From contig JAQVAV010000018.1 in assembly GCA_028690665.1 (NCBI GenBank), positions 1 to 64,000 of the forward strand: a DNA stretch of 64,000 bases, in the 5' to 3' direction. Numbering within the stretch: position 1 is the stretch's first letter; every line of letters starts with the position of its first letter. The notes below the pieces were generated by a model. That model worked only from the letters and a program-made list of their open reading frames with translations. It had not been told where the DNA came from and did no database searches. Origin of the DNA: Paludibacter sp. (GTDB lineage: Bacteria > Bacteroidota > Bacteroidia > Bacteroidales > Paludibacteraceae). This document shows, in pieces, positions 1 to 10,700 of this stretch. A program made the translations under genes and the position numbers.

Positions 1-1
1 T

Positions 2-94
2 TTTAATGCTAAAATTAAAGCTTTTAGAGCTCAATTCAGAGGAGTGAGAGATATTCCTTTTTTCCTTTTTAGACTATCAAAAATATATGCTTAA
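2..94 (+). mobile_element. C-terminal end of an ISL3-family transposase (partial)
   Basis: An open frame entering from the left edge encodes the last 30 residues of a protein, including the segments FNAKIKAFRAQFRG and FFLFRLSKIYA, and ends with TAA at 92-94. This is the usual C-terminus of ISL3 (IS204/IS1001-type) DDE transposases in Bacteroidota. Only the tail is visible, so intactness cannot be judged. It reads towards the fucose locus. Confidence 0.7.
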
Positions 95-103
95 ATTTTT
101 ATT

Positions 104-127
104 CCCCCCAACTTTTTGACTTGACCC
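104..127. repeat. Probable terminal inverted repeat of the ISL3-type element
   Basis: A C-rich stretch followed by AACTTTTTGACTTGACCC lies 9 bases after the transposase stop, where the right end of an ISL3 element is expected. The partner repeat is outside the window, so the assignment rests on position and general resemblance only. Confidence 0.35.
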
Positions 128-182
128 TAAATTTATGTTCAAAAACATATTTATTCCGCTTTAATTTATACAGAATGCGACC

Positions 183-190
183 TATATTTG
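183..190 (+). promoter_or_regulatory. Bacteroidota -7 promoter box for fucR
   Basis: TATATTTG matches the Bacteroidota -7 consensus TAnnTTTG and lies 23 bases before the fucR start. No clear -33 TTTG is seen at the usual spacing. The candidate operator begins at the next base, so transcription would start inside it. Confidence 0.55.
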
Positions 191-206
191 CAGCACAGTT
201 CAGCAT
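191..206. promoter_or_regulatory. Candidate FucR operator, copy 1
   Basis: CAGCACAGTTCAGCAT contains two CAGCA direct repeats 10 bases apart, one helical turn. A near-identical element occurs at 1225-1240 before fucI. It sits immediately after the -7 box, which suits autorepression by a GntR-type factor. The assignment to FucR is inferred from position. Confidence 0.55.
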
Positions 207-213
207 AATGTAA

Positions 214-1197
214 ATGAATATAACGTTCTATCATTCAATATCAAAGATAAAATCTGTTGTCGATGCAGTGACCCTGGCCATTCTGCAGGGTGAACTGGCT
301 CAGGGAGAAAATCTACCATCGATTAATGAGTTGAGCAATGAATATAAAATTTCGAGGGATACGGTATTTAAAGCCTATAAAGAACTCAAGCAAAAAGGAC
401 TGATTGACTCCAATCCAATGAAAGGTTATTTTGTCCGGGGTGAAGTTAATCGCATACTACTACTGCTCGATAATTATTCGGCTTTTAAACAGAACCTTTA
501 TCGCCGGTTTGTCGAAAATTTACCGGAGAACTACAAAGTTGATCTAATTTTTCATCAATATAACAGACATTTTTTTGAAACAGTGGTTCGTGAAAGTCTG
601 GGACTCTACAGCATGTATGTGGTGATGAATTTTTCGAACGATGAATTTTCCGATGCACTGAAATCCATTCCGCAGGGGAAACTCCTGTTACTCGATTTTG
701 GAAATTTTAACAAAAATGGTTATGCTTATTTGTGTCAAAATTTCGATCAGTCGTTTTATGACTGCTTAGTTTCAGGAAAAGAGAAGTTTGTGAAATATAA
801 AAAGTTTGTTTTTGTATTTCCCGAAGAGTTGTGCCATCCGGTAAGCTCGGTGGAATATTTTATGAAATTTTGCGCAGAAAACAATCTTGAATGCCTGATT
901 ATCCGGAAAAATGAGGACTGGACCGGCGTAGAAAAAGATACGGTTTATCTCACTATTTTACATGAGGATTTGGTAAAAGTTATCAAATCAGGTGATGAAC
1001 GGGAATTTAAAATAGCGGAAGACTATGGCGTAGTGGTTTATAATGAAGATCCGATACTAGAAGTCATAAAAAACGGCATTGCTTCTATCAGCATAGATTT
1101 TGGATTGATGGGGGAAAAAGCTGCAACTTTTGTCAGAACGCAGCAGTTGGTGCAGGAATATTTACCTACTCACTTAATCTTAAGAAATTCCGTTTGA
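214..1197 (+). CDS. fucR: GntR-family transcriptional regulator of L-fucose utilisation (FucR-like)
   Basis: This 327-residue regulator has an N-terminal GntR winged helix-turn-helix (about residues 8-75, with LPSINELSNEYKISRDTVFK and a following GLI..PMKGYFV wing). A long C-terminal part resembles a periplasmic-binding-protein-type effector domain. It is transcribed just ahead of L-fucose isomerase, the arrangement of fucR in the fucose operons of Bacteroides species, where the regulator represses and fucose relieves repression. The start at 214 follows a TAnnTTTG promoter and the first CAGCA operator-like element. The second element lies between it and fucI, so it probably controls both its own gene and fucI. 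Ligand identity is inferred from context. Confidence 0.85.
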   Translation: MNITFYHSISKIKSVVDAVTLAILQGELAQGENLPSINELSNEYKISRDTVFKAYKELKQKGLIDSNPMKGYFVRGEVNRILLLLDNYSAFKQNLYRRFVENLPENYKVDLIFHQYNRHFFETVVRESLGLYSMYVVMNFSNDEFSDALKSIPQGKLLLLDFGNFNKNGYAYLCQNFDQSFYDCLVSGKEKFVKYKKFVFVFPEELCHPVSSVEYFMKFCAENNLECLIIRKNEDWTGVEKDTVYLTILHEDLVKVIKSGDEREFKIAEDYGVVVYNEDPILEVIKNGIASISIDFGLMGEKAATFVRTQQLVQEYLPTHLILRNSV

Positions 1198-1221
1198 CAT
1201 TTTCATATTTTTTTAAATTTA
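1193..1221 (+). promoter_or_regulatory. Possible promoter for the fucI operon
   Basis: TTTG at 1193-1196 overlaps the end of fucR. It is followed after 17 bases by TAAATTTA (1214-1221), one mismatch from TAnnTTTG. The second operator-like element starts 3 bases downstream, mirroring the fucR promoter. Confidence 0.4.
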
Positions 1222-1224
1222 AAT

Positions 1225-1240
1225 CAGCATAGTTCAGCAC
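1225..1240. promoter_or_regulatory. Candidate FucR operator, copy 2
   Basis: CAGCATAGTTCAGCAC differs from the copy at 191-206 only at two C/T positions. It lies 42 bases before the fucI start. Two such matches flanking the regulator gene are unlikely by chance and suggest FucR binding. Confidence 0.55.
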
Positions 1241-1281
1241 AGATAAAATATAATTGAGAATACCATAAAAAACTAAATGTT

Positions 1282-3126
1282 ATGAAATCAACAATCAACG
1301 GGATCGCTGACAATCAGATGTTTCCACAAAACAGAAAAGAAAAAACCGGACGCTTACAAGGTGAGAATCCGAAAATAGGCATCAGACCAACTATTGATGG
1401 CCGCCAAAATGGTGTGAGAGAATCTCTCGAAGATCAAACCATGGGTATGGCTGTAAATCTGGCTGAATTTCTTACAAAAAATTTGAAATATACCGACGGA
1501 ACTCCGGTACAATGCGTTATTGCCGACACTACCATAGGCCGTGTGGATGAAGCTGCTGCCTGTGCTGAAAAATTCAAAAAAGAGGGAGTTCCCGTGACAA
1601 TTACAGTTACTCCGTGTTGGTGTTATGGTAGCGAAACTATCGATATGGACCCGCATACAATCAAGGCCGTGTGGGGATTCAACGGAACAGAACGTCCGGG
1701 AGCGGTGTATCTGGCAGCTGCTTTGGCCGGACATAACCAGAAAGGGCTTCCTGCTTTTGGAATTTACGGACGGGACGTTCAGGATGCCGGTGATAGTAAT
1801 ATTCCTGCCGATGTACAGGAAAAAATACTTCGTTTCGCCAGAGCCGCTGTTGCCGCGGCTTCCATGAAAGGCAAATCTTATCTTTCAATGGGGTCGGTAG
1901 CAATGGGAATTGCCGGTTCGATTGTAAATGCCGATTTCTTCCAGGAATATTTAGGCATGCGCAACGAATATATAGATATGAGCGAAATTATACGCCGTGT
2001 TCAACTGGGAATTTATGACCCGGAAGAATATAAAAAAGCCATGGCATGGACAGAACAAAACTGTAAGGCCAATGAAGGGCCGAATACCAATCCGCCTCAT
2101 ACTACCAAATCGCGCGAAGTACTTGATCAGGAATGGGAATTCGTAGTAAAAATGACCATTATTATGCGTGATTTGATGATTGGCAACCCCCGTTTACGTG
2201 AGCTCGGCTTTTTGGAAGAAGCTTTGGGGCATAATGCCATTGCTGCCGGTTTTCAGGGACAACGTCAATGGACTGACTTCATGCCAAACGGTGATTTTTC
2301 GGAAGCAATTTTGAATACTTCATTCGACTGGAATGGTATTCGCGAAGCATTTGTAGTGGCTACAGAAAACGATTCGCTGAATGGTGTAGCCATGTTATTT
2401 GGTAAATTACTGACCGGTACAGCACAGGTTTTTGCCGATGTTCGTACTTACTGGAGTCCGGAAGCAGTGAAACGCGTAACAGGTTATAAACTCGAAGGTG
2501 CAGCAGCTAATGGCATGATTCACCTGATAAATTCCGGTTCGGCAGCTCTTGACGGTAGCGGACAGCAAGCCAAAGATGGCAAACCGGTTATGAAACCATT
2601 CTGGGAAATTACAGAAGAAGAAGTTCAGAAAACATTAGATACCACGACCTGGTATCCTGCAGCAGGAGAATATTTCCGTGGAGGAGGTTTTTCATTGAAC
2701 TTTTTAACAAAAGGTGGCATGCCGGTGACTATGGCCCGCGTTAATTTTATAAAAGGATTAGGCCCTGTATTACAATTGGCGGAAGGATGGACTGTTGAAG
2801 TTCCGGAAAAAGTACATAAAATACTGGATGAAAGAACAGATAAAACCTGGCCAACTACTTGGTTTGCACCGCGTCTTACCGGTGAAGGAAATTTCAAAGA
2901 TGTTTATTCTGTAATGAACAACTGGGGAGCTAATCACGGAGCGTTCAGTTTCGGACACATCGGAGCCGACCTGATTACTTTAGCCTCAATACTTCGTATT
3001 CCGGTTTGTATGCACAATGTGCCTGAAGACAAAATCTTCCGTCCGAGCGCATGGGCTGCGTTTGGTATGGATGCCGAAGGCGCTGATTATCGTGCCTGCC
3101 AAACTTACGGACCATTGTATAAATAA
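1282..3126 (+). CDS. fucI: L-fucose isomerase
   Basis: This 614-residue protein converts L-fucose to L-fuculose (and D-arabinose to D-ribulose), the first cytoplasmic step of fucose catabolism. The family's metal ligands are visible: E362 in [10 protein letters not shown]386 in FADVRTYW and H552 in [10 protein letters not shown]. The spacing between the first two (24 residues) equals that of E. coli FucI. An earlier ATG at 1273 is closed by a stop two codons later, so the start at 1282 stands. It is about 20 residues longer than E. coli FucI at the N-terminus. The mutarotase gene follows within about 12 bases, so the two are probably co-transcribed under FucR. Confidence 0.96.
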   Translation: MKSTINGIADNQMFPQNRKEKTGRLQGENPKIGIRPTIDGRQNGVRESLEDQTMGMAVNLAEFLTKNLKYTDGTPVQCVIADTTIGRVDEAAACAEKFKKEGVPVTITVTPCWCYGSETIDMDPHTIKAVWGFNGTERPGAVYLAAALAGHNQKGLPAFGIYGRDVQDAGDSNIPADVQEKILRFARAAVAAASMKGKSYLSMGSVAMGIAGSIVNADFFQEYLGMRNEYIDMSEIIRRVQLGIYDPEEYKKAMAWTEQNCKANEGPNTNPPHTTKSREVLDQEWEFVVKMTIIMRDLMIGNPRLRELGFLEEALGHNAIAAGFQGQRQWTDFMPNGDFSEAILNTSFDWNGIREAFVVATENDSLNGVAMLFGKLLTGTAQVFADVRTYWSPEAVKRVTGYKLEGAAANGMIHLINSGSAALDGSGQQAKDGKPVMKPFWEITEEEVQKTLDTTTWYPAAGEYFRGGGFSLNFLTKGGMPVTMARVNFIKGLGPVLQLAEGWTVEVPEKVHKILDERTDKTWPTTWFAPRLTGEGNFKDVYSVMNNWGANHGAFSFGHIGADLITLASILRIPVCMHNVPEDKIFRPSAWAAFGMDAEGADYRACQTYGPLYK

Positions 3127-3138
3127 TTGTTTCTGAAA

Positions 3139-3516
3139 ATGGGAAATTATTCATATCCTGTAAAAAAGTTTCCGGTTGAAACAAAACGCTATTGCCAGAC
3201 TCTTTCATTGAAAAATGATTCTCAGCTAATAGAGGAATATAAATACTGGCACCGGACAGAAAATCGATGGCCGGAAATTCCGGAAGGCATTCGTGCTATC
3301 GGAATATTAGAAATGGAAATATACATTCATGGAAATCTTCTGTTTATGATCGTGGAAACTCCGGTCGATTTTGATTGGGATAAATCCTTTGCGCGGCTTG
3401 CCGGCATGAATCGTCAGGCAGAATGGGAAAGCTTTATGGCAAAATTTCAGGTTGCTGATTCCGGAGCTGCGTCTTCGGACAAATGGCAATTGATGGAAAG
3501 GATGTTCAGTCTTTAA
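3139..3516 (+). CDS. L-rhamnose mutarotase-family protein, probable L-fucose mutarotase
   Basis: This 125-residue protein belongs to the small dimeric ferredoxin-like-fold mutarotases (RhaM/DUF718). It shows the family segments EEYKYWHRTENRWPEIPEGI, GILEMEIYIHGN and MNRQAEWESFMAKFQ. The family interconverts alpha and beta anomers of 6-deoxyhexoses. Its place directly after fucI suggests L-fucose as substrate, supplying the isomerase with the right anomer. A TTG at 3127 in the same frame is possible, but ATG 3139 is the better start. A long inverted repeat follows as a possible terminator. Confidence 0.85.
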   Translation: MGNYSYPVKKFPVETKRYCQTLSLKNDSQLIEEYKYWHRTENRWPEIPEGIRAIGILEMEIYIHGNLLFMIVETPVDFDWDKSFARLAGMNRQAEWESFMAKFQVADSGAASSDKWQLMERMFSL

Positions 3517-3524
3517 TACAAAAA

Positions 3525-3603
3525 ATGGAGTTGTCCTGAAAGTGTTGTTTTTACGCGCAAATCAAAATTTGGGCTATTTTACTTATTCTTTGGACAACTT
3601 CAT
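3525..3603. terminator. Possible bidirectional terminator between convergent fucose genes
   Basis: ATGGAGTTGTCC (3525-3536) pairs with GGACAACTTCAT (3592-3603) with one mismatch, leaving a 55-base loop. An A-run precedes and a T-run follows, so the hairpin would end with a U-tract on either strand. The large loop makes efficient termination uncertain. Confidence 0.4.
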
Positions 3604-3614
3604 TTTTTTGTTTA

Positions 3615-5228
3615 CTAATAAATTTTAAGTACTACAGGCATGCCTGTGGGTGTGGAACTTTCGGGTAATGTAATTTTTAATCCGTTACAATCAAATTTAT
3701 AAGATACAATCTTCCCGCCCAGCATTTTAACTTTTCTGAATTTTGGATTATAATAAGAACTATTTGAGGATAAAGATTTTATAATAATTTCTTTATCTTT
3801 GGGATAGTCCATAATAATAGCATAAAGCACTTCGCCTTTTTGGGTAAACCGGATGTCTGTCGAAGTATATGCTTTTCCCCTGCTCTCGTTAAAGCCCTGA
3901 GCCTTCAGCGGATTTACACTTTCTGCATTGGGCCCTTCTCCGTAAATAAACCATGGTCTGGTGGCATAAATACATTCGCTGTTCGTCTTCATCCATTTTG
4001 TAATTCCATCGAGTACATGAAGTTCTTTATCGTCAATTGTACCATTGCCTCTTATCGGAATATTGAGCAGCATATTTCCGTTTTTACTCACAATATCCAC
4101 CAACATTTGAATCACTGTTTTAGCCGATTTGTATTTGTCGTGCTCATAAACCGATCTGTCATAATGCCAGTTTCCGATACAGGTACACGACTGCCACGGA
4201 ATTTTCTGTATACTGTCCGGAGCACCGCGTTCGACATCCCACACCATACATTTTTTTTGTTCATCAGTAAGAATTTTTCCGAACAGTACCGCCTGTAATT
4301 CTCCTTTATGCTGCAGCATATTCGTGTTATAATAATGGGCTGCAATTTCAAGTCCGGCATTGCTAACAGGCCATAAAGGTAACGCTGTGTCATCAAAGTA
4401 AATCAAATCTGGGTGGAACTGATTAATCATATCAACAGTCCGGTTGTAAAAATTCAAACAGTATTCAGCCGATGGCGGCGTTGCTCCGTTGTCCCAGTCC
4501 CATTGACTGTGAATGGCATAGATATTTTTATAGTTTCTACTCAACGGGTGATTTTGCACATATAGTTTTTGAGGATCAAGCCCTTCCCACCATTTCCCTT
4601 TTCCGTCCTCTCTGGTAAGTTTGCCATCGTAAGGAATGCCCGCATGTTCGCCGGTGGTGTCAGCCTGTTGCGCTGTTTCGTACCATAACCACGCATGAGC
4701 CGAATGAATACTCACCCCGAAAGGCAAACCGTTTTTACGGGCCGCCTTAGCCCAACCTGACAGAATATCTTTATGAGGCCCCACGTCGACAGAGTTCCAC
4801 TCTTGATATTTGCTGTTCCATAAATCAAGATTATCGTGATGGTTTCCCATGGCGAAAAAGTATTTTGCTCCGGCTTTTTTGTAGAGTTTTACTAATTTCT
4901 CGGGATCCCATTTTTCAGCTTTCCATTCATGTATTACATCTTTAAACCCGAATTCTGACGGATGGCCGTAATGTTTGACGTGCCATTTGTACTGGCGACT
5001 GCCTTCGGCATACATAAAACGAGCATACCAGTCTCCCTGTTCCGGCTGACACTGAGGCCCCCAGTGTGCCCAAATTCCAAATTTGGCATCGCAAAACCAA
5101 TCCGGAATCTGATATTGTTCAAGGGATTTCCATGTTGGCTCAAATTTTCCTGTCTGGAGTTTTTCTTTTTCCTGTGAAAATAAAATTGTTGAAATCAAAC
5201 ACAGACCTATAAAAATAAATTTCTTCAT
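3615..5228 (-). CDS. Secreted alpha-L-fucosidase, GH29
   Basis: This 537-residue enzyme releases L-fucose from fucosylated glycans. A signal peptide (about 1-18, ending LFSQ) directs export. The GH29 barrel begins with WKSLEQYQIPDWFCDAKFGI and WAHWGPQCQPEQGDWYARFM. The likely nucleophile is D279 in HPDLIYFDDTALPLW, the family's PDxxxFD motif. The C-terminal 100 residues form the usual beta domain. No T9SS tail is present, so a periplasmic location is likely. It is convergent with fucI and would feed that pathway. A TATATTTG-type -7 box on this strand lies at 5389-5396, about 160 bases upstream. Confidence 0.93.
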   Translation of the reverse strand: MKKFIFIGLCLISTILFSQEKEKLQTGKFEPTWKSLEQYQIPDWFCDAKFGIWAHWGPQCQPEQGDWYARFMYAEGSRQYKWHVKHYGHPSEFGFKDVIHEWKAEKWDPEKLVKLYKKAGAKYFFAMGNHHDNLDLWNSKYQEWNSVDVGPHKDILSGWAKAARKNGLPFGVSIHSAHAWLWYETAQQADTTGEHAGIPYDGKLTREDGKGKWWEGLDPQKLYVQNHPLSRNYKNIYAIHSQWDWDNGATPPSAEYCLNFYNRTVDMINQFHPDLIYFDDTALPLWPVSNAGLEIAAHYYNTNMLQHKGELQAVLFGKILTDEQKKCMVWDVERGAPDSIQKIPWQSCTCIGNWHYDRSVYEHDKYKSAKTVIQMLVDIVSKNGNMLLNIPIRGNGTIDDKELHVLDGITKWMKTNSECIYATRPWFIYGEGPNAESVNPLKAQGFNESRGKAYTSTDIRFTQKGEVLYAIIMDYPKDKEIIIKSLSSNSSYYNPKFRKVKMLGGKIVSYKFDCNGLKITLPESSTPTGMPVVLKIY

Positions 5229-5388
5229 GGCTTTATAGTTGTTTTAAAAATATATTGTGACAGAATATATATGGTATTTTATGAAACATGTATTATTTTT
5301 ATTGAATCCAGAAATTTGTATTTTTGTAGCAGTCAAACTTTTAAAATATTATTTGATGATGTTGCATGATAGTTAAATAATATTTATA

Positions 5389-5396
5389 CAAATATA
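5389..5396 (-). promoter_or_regulatory. Possible -7 box for the GH29 gene
   Basis: Read on the minus strand this is TATATTTG, matching TAnnTTTG. No good -33 element is seen. The rest of the AT-rich stretch 5229-5466 shows no gene. Confidence 0.3.
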
Positions 5397-5466
5397 AGCC
5401 AATAAAAGTGTAATAAAAAACGTATTTCTCTGAAATGTAATTAAGTAATTTTTTGTTTCTAAACGT

Positions 5467-6699
5467 TGTCTCGTTCTAAAATAGCGTTACACAAAAAAGA
5501 ACGTTATGGAAAAAGAAAAGAACAATTATGTAAAGCAAACTCAAAAGGACTATAGCTTATCCTTTAAGTTAGGATAGTAAGAGAGATCGAAAGAGGAGAA
5601 TCAAGTATAAAAGGGGTTTTACGCAAGTATGGCATCCAGCCTCATGGGACAGTATAGAATTGGATAAGAAAATATGATACCTTTGGCCGAGAGTATCAAG
5701 TTCAACATCTTATGTAAAAGCTCCCTGAACAAAAGCTTTTAGAGCTGGAAGAAGAGATAAAACTATTGGAACGCCAAAAGTCCAGTTTAGAACAACAGGT
5801 ACAGATATCAGAAGAAAAGTCTATTATTTTTGATATGATGATTGATTTGGTAGAAAAAGAATTTAAATTCCAATCAGAAAAAAAATCTTTACCCGGACAA
5901 ACAGACAGTACACAAGCCAACGGGAAGAATCAATAAGTTTTGCTTGTGGATTGTTCGGGTCATCTCGTCAGTTGTATTATCGCAGGAGTAAAAGGAAAAG
6001 GCAGTTGCAGGCAAAGTCAGCTAAAGTAGTGACATTGGTTCAAAATGTGCGTAAAGTATTACCACGTGTAGGAACACGCAAACTTTATCATAAATGCTTA
6101 ATGGAACCATTAGGTACACTAAAAATAGGCAGAGACAGGCTGTTTACAATAATGAAGGCGAATCATTTGGATATAAAACCCAAACGTCAATATCCTGTGA
6201 CACCAACTCACATCATCGCTTTTATAAATATAAAAATTTGATAGAGAAACTGGATATTAACCGCCAGGAACAAGTTTGGGTTTGGGATATTACTTATATT
6301 GGCAGTAGGAATAACCATCTGTATTTATCTTTGATAACCGATGCTTATTCCAAGAAAATAATGGAATATGATTTAAGTTTGGCAGTGGAAAGTTCGGTAA
6401 AAGCATTAAAAATGGCTCTAAGACTAAGAGCATACAGATCTTATTCTTTAATTCATCATTCAGACAGGGGACTACAGTATTGCAGCAATGAATATCAATT
6501 GCTTTTGACACAGAACCATGTGTTACCAAGTATGACAGACAACTATGACCCACATGCTAATGCAGTTGCCGAAGGGATTAATGGTATTCTCAAAGATGAA
6601 TTTATGATAGAAAAGTTTGACCTGAATTTTAGAGGAATGCAACATTTGGTTAAAGACAGTATTGATAAATATAATCGGATAGGACCGCATTCCGGATAA
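5467..6699 (+). mobile_element. Degenerate IS3-family insertion sequence
   Basis: The remnant starts with a TGTCTCGTTCT end-like sequence. A broken orfA begins with ATG at 5505 and hits a stop at 5575-5577; later fragments include KLPEQKLLELEEEIKLLERQ. A broken orfB spans about 5951-6699. OrfB keeps the IS3 DDE motifs: VWVWDITYI, IHHSDRGLQYCS and AVAEGINGILKDE. Its frame shifts near 6195-6205, where restoring one base would give PVTTNSHHRF. The C-terminus stops at YNRIGPHSG, short of the usual end, where glycosidase sequence begins. The element cannot move on its own. Confidence 0.85.
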
Positions 6700-6700
6700 A

Positions 6701-7648
6701 AATAATCCGGATGTCGTGTACATACCTGCCGATTCGATTCATACAGGCGATATTACTCTGGAAAGTGGCCAGACATTATACTTTGCCGGCGGTGCAATTC
6801 TGAAAGGGTGTGTTTATGTTGATAATACAACAGATACAAAAATTCTTGGCAGGGGTATCATTTATCAGCCTTCTTATGATGCTGTTTCGGCAAAATTTGC
6901 CAGAAAAGTTACTCTTGATGGAATTATAGCTGTAAATTACGGATATGATAACAGCGGCAGATGTGCTTTCCGTTGCGGACAGAGTACAAATGTTACCATC
7001 CGGAATTATAAAGCATTCGAAAAAAACCGCTGGGGAGATGGAATCGCTGTTTTTTTATTCGACTCACGTACTGATTGATGGTGTATTTATCCGGTCGAGT
7101 GACGATGTTTTTGCCGTATATGCTACGCGGGGAGAGTTTTCAGGTGATTGTTATAATATTTCACTCATCAATTCTGTTCTTGCACCGGATATCGCCCATC
7201 CGATCAACATAGGAACTCATGGAGATACATCGCGAGATGGAAATACAATCAGCAATGTTCATTTTGAAGATTTCATCTTGGGAGAACTTTTGAATTTGTC
7301 GGTAGTTTATAATACCAAGTATAATTCGGCTGCCGGAAGAGAACTGAACGGTATTTATTTTAAAGATGTCAGCTATATCACGTCATATCAGGACTGTCGG
7401 CATATACAGATTTGGAAAATCTGGTTTATCCTAATCCGGTTAAAGATCACCTGACTATTAATATCCCTGCCGGCAATGGAAGTAATAATTTATTTGTACT
7501 GTACTCTGCTATCGGGCAGGAATTCAAATCAATTAATTACCATACAGGTGAAAACATTATTTATACAGAGAATTTACCTAAAAGGCTATATGTTGGAATG
7601 TTAAGTATGCATAATAAAAATCGGACTTTCAAGATTTTGAAGAAATAA
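6701..7648 (+). pseudogene. Beta-helix glycoside hydrolase (GH28/GH49-like) with T9SS tail, broken
   Basis: Three frames together encode the end of a right-handed beta-helix glycosidase. The first part includes VVYIPADSIHTGDITLESGQ and LYFAGGAILKG, continuing to WGDGIAVF. The second includes THVLIDGVFIRSSDDVFAVY and APDIAHPINIGTHGD. The last is a T9SS sorting domain starting ENLVYPNPVKDHLTINIPAG. One frameshift is at a run of seven T (7050-7056) and a second is near 7395-7415. The N-terminus is missing and the sequence abuts the truncated IS3 element. The family would attack polygalacturonan- or dextran-like chains. The exact GH family is uncertain. Confidence 0.75.
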
Positions 7649-7762
7649 GACCTTTTCTTCTAGGGAATTAATGGTAAATTTAATGCCTGTTTTAAAAATG
7701 CAGATTTTATATTTTAAACTACTAATAATTAGATAAATAATTAAATACAAATGTATTATATC

Positions 7763-10700
7763 ATGAAAAGAGGACCAATACTTTTTATTTTTTTGTATTT
7801 TATTTCTTTTGTATCGATGAAAGCCGAAATCCCGGCAGATGGATTACAGCTCCACTACTCGTTTGAAACAGTCAGTGGCAGTGTCGTTTCAGACGCATCC
7901 GGCAATGGTTATAATGGAACTTTGGAGGGAGGTGCTGCTGTAGAAACGGAAGGCAATTTTAACGTGCTAAGATTAGGAACAGACAATGGTTATCTGGATA
8001 TGGGAACAAACACCGGGAATCTGATTGCTACTTTAAGCGATTTTACAGTTGCCACTTACTTATATATTTCTCCGGATGTTACAATTACAGAAAATGGAAA
8101 TTTCGCATGGACTTTCTCTACAAGTGCTGCATGCAGTCAGACTGCCGGAAAATATATCGCTTATCGTGTAAATACACAACGATATGCCCAAACTACTGCC
8201 GGCTGGGGAAGTGAAAACGCTCTCACCGTGGGAACGGCAGCAGACAAAGGAGTCTGGCACCACGTGGTTTACACCCAATCAGGAACAACCGGAACTATTT
8301 ATATTGATGGACAAGTTGCTAAAATCGGAACAATCTCTTTACAGCCCAAAAACATTGGCTCTGCTACTTCTTATAACTGGCTCGGTCGCCCGCAGTTCAG
8401 TAGCGATTCTTATTTGAAAGGTGCATCATACACCGACTTTCGTATTTACAACAGAGCACTTACAGCAACAGAAATTAATTCGTTTGTCGACACTTTGTCT
8501 GATTTAAATTATGTAGCAGATTCCGCTGCTGTGGAACAAGCTAAAACAGATCTTGCTATATCCGGATTGGATGCAGTAAAATATAACCTGGCACTACCAG
8601 CCACTACCGGAGATGATGTAAATATCTCATGGAGTTCTTCTAATACGGCTTACCTGACTTCAGATGGAAAGATAATCCGTCCTGCATTGGGAGAAGATAC
8701 TGCTTCTGTTACATTAACAGCGACTTTGTCGAAAGGCGATTATAGTGTCACTAAAGATTTTACAGTTACAATACTTCCCGAAATAACAGATCAGGAGGCT
8801 GTGGAATCCGATGCAGATGATATTGATATAAATGCAGGTAAATGTTATTATCTGGGGCAAATCAAATTGCCTTTGGAAGGAGATGAGGGTTCTACTATTA
8901 CATGGAAATCTGCGGAGTCGGATTACCTTACTAATTCCGGTACTGTAGTTAAACTTCCGGCAAAAGGTGAAGGAACAAAAACAGTGGTTTTGACAGCCAC
9001 AATCAGCCGGGCAGATGCAAGTGTAACTAAAGATTATAACATTTGCATTAATGAAGATGAAGGTTACGCCGGATATTTGTGGGTATATTTTACAGGGAAT
9101 ACCGCTTATACCCAGGAGAATATCTTCTTTGCTTTAAGCAGCGATGGCTACAATTATAAAACCCTGAATTCAGGGAACTATGTAATCAAGGCAGATACAA
9201 TCAGTAATATGAACGGAGTGCGCGATCCACACATCATGCGTGGTGCGGATGGAAAATATTATATGGTGGCCACCGATATGCGGGCAAGTCTTGGTTGGAG
9301 CAGTAATCACGGCATTGTATTAATGAAATCCGATGACATGATTCACTGGTCGCACAGTGCTATCGATATTCAGGCAAAGTATTCAAATTTCAGTAATATT
9401 ACCCGCGCATGGGCTCCTGAAACTTTTTACGATGAGGAGACCGGAAAATATATGATATATTTTTCTATGAGAACTTCAGATTCAAACAGCTATGATATTA
9501 TTTATTATGCCTATGCCAATGACGATTTCACCGATCTGGCAACAGAACCAAAAATTCTGTTCGATAACGGAGTTTCTACCATAGATGGATGTATTGTTAA
9601 ACGGGATGGAAAATATAATTTGTTTTTTAAGACAGAAGATGCTGCGGATAAAGGATATAAAAAAGCTGTTTCCGATCAACTGACAGAGGGATATGTTTTA
9701 CAGGATAAATATCTCGATCAATCGGATGATGCAGTAGAAGGAGCCTGTGTTTTCAAACTGAACAATCAGGAAAAATACATATTGATGTATGACCTTTATA
9801 CGACCGGGAAATATGAATTTACAGTAAGTGACAGCCTCGATAATTTCAGGACAGTAACTGCCGGTGTTTCACGGGATTTTGCACCCCGCCACGGAACAAT
9901 TATGGGAATTACTCAGGAAGAGGCACAACGGTTGGCTGAAAAGTGGGGTTCTTCCTCAATGGTAACATTTGGAACAGCATTGTCGCCACAGGTAAAACCG
10001 ATTAATATCGAAGTAGATGAAACCAATGGAACTGTATTTATTCCTGTAGAATATGGTACAGATCTGACATCGTTTGATCCCCAGATTACATCACCTGTGG
10101 CAGGTGTCAGTGTAACACCTCAGGGAGCACAGGATTTCAGCCACGGAGCTGTATCATATACCTTATCATTGAATGATACGGACAAAACGTACAGCGTTAC
10201 TGCTGCAGTAGATAATAACCCTGCGATCGAAGGATATTATGCTGATCCTGAAGTACTTTATTCCGAGAAAACAGGTAAATTCTACATTTACCCGACCAGT
10301 GATGGTTTTGCCAGCTGGGGCGGATACTATTTTAAGGTCTTTTCTTCGGATGATCTAGTAAACTGGGCTGATGAGGGAGTCATTATCGACATGCACGACA
10401 CTGGCCAAATCACCTGGGCTAACGGCAACGCATGGGCTCCGTGTATTATCGAAAAGAAAATTAACGGAAAATATAAATATGTATTCTACTTCAGCGGGGG
10501 AAAAGATGGTGGCTCGAAAAAATTAGGATATGCCGTGGCCGACAATCCAACAGGGCCTTTCACCGTTTCTTCAGAACCTCTTATTTCATCAAGCCCGACA
10601 GGGAGCGGACAGCAGATAGATTCCGATGTATTTACCGATCCGGGTTCGGGGAAAACATACCTTTACTGGGGCAACGGTTATATGGCTGTGGCTGAATTGA

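Noticed and set aside
1354-1734. Open frame on the minus strand inside fucI
   Set aside because: It is fully covered by the strongly conserved L-fucose isomerase and has no family resemblance; a shadow of codon bias.
3840-4298. 152-codon plus-strand frame inside the GH29 gene
   Set aside because: It is antisense to the conserved fucosidase barrel and shows no protein-like features.
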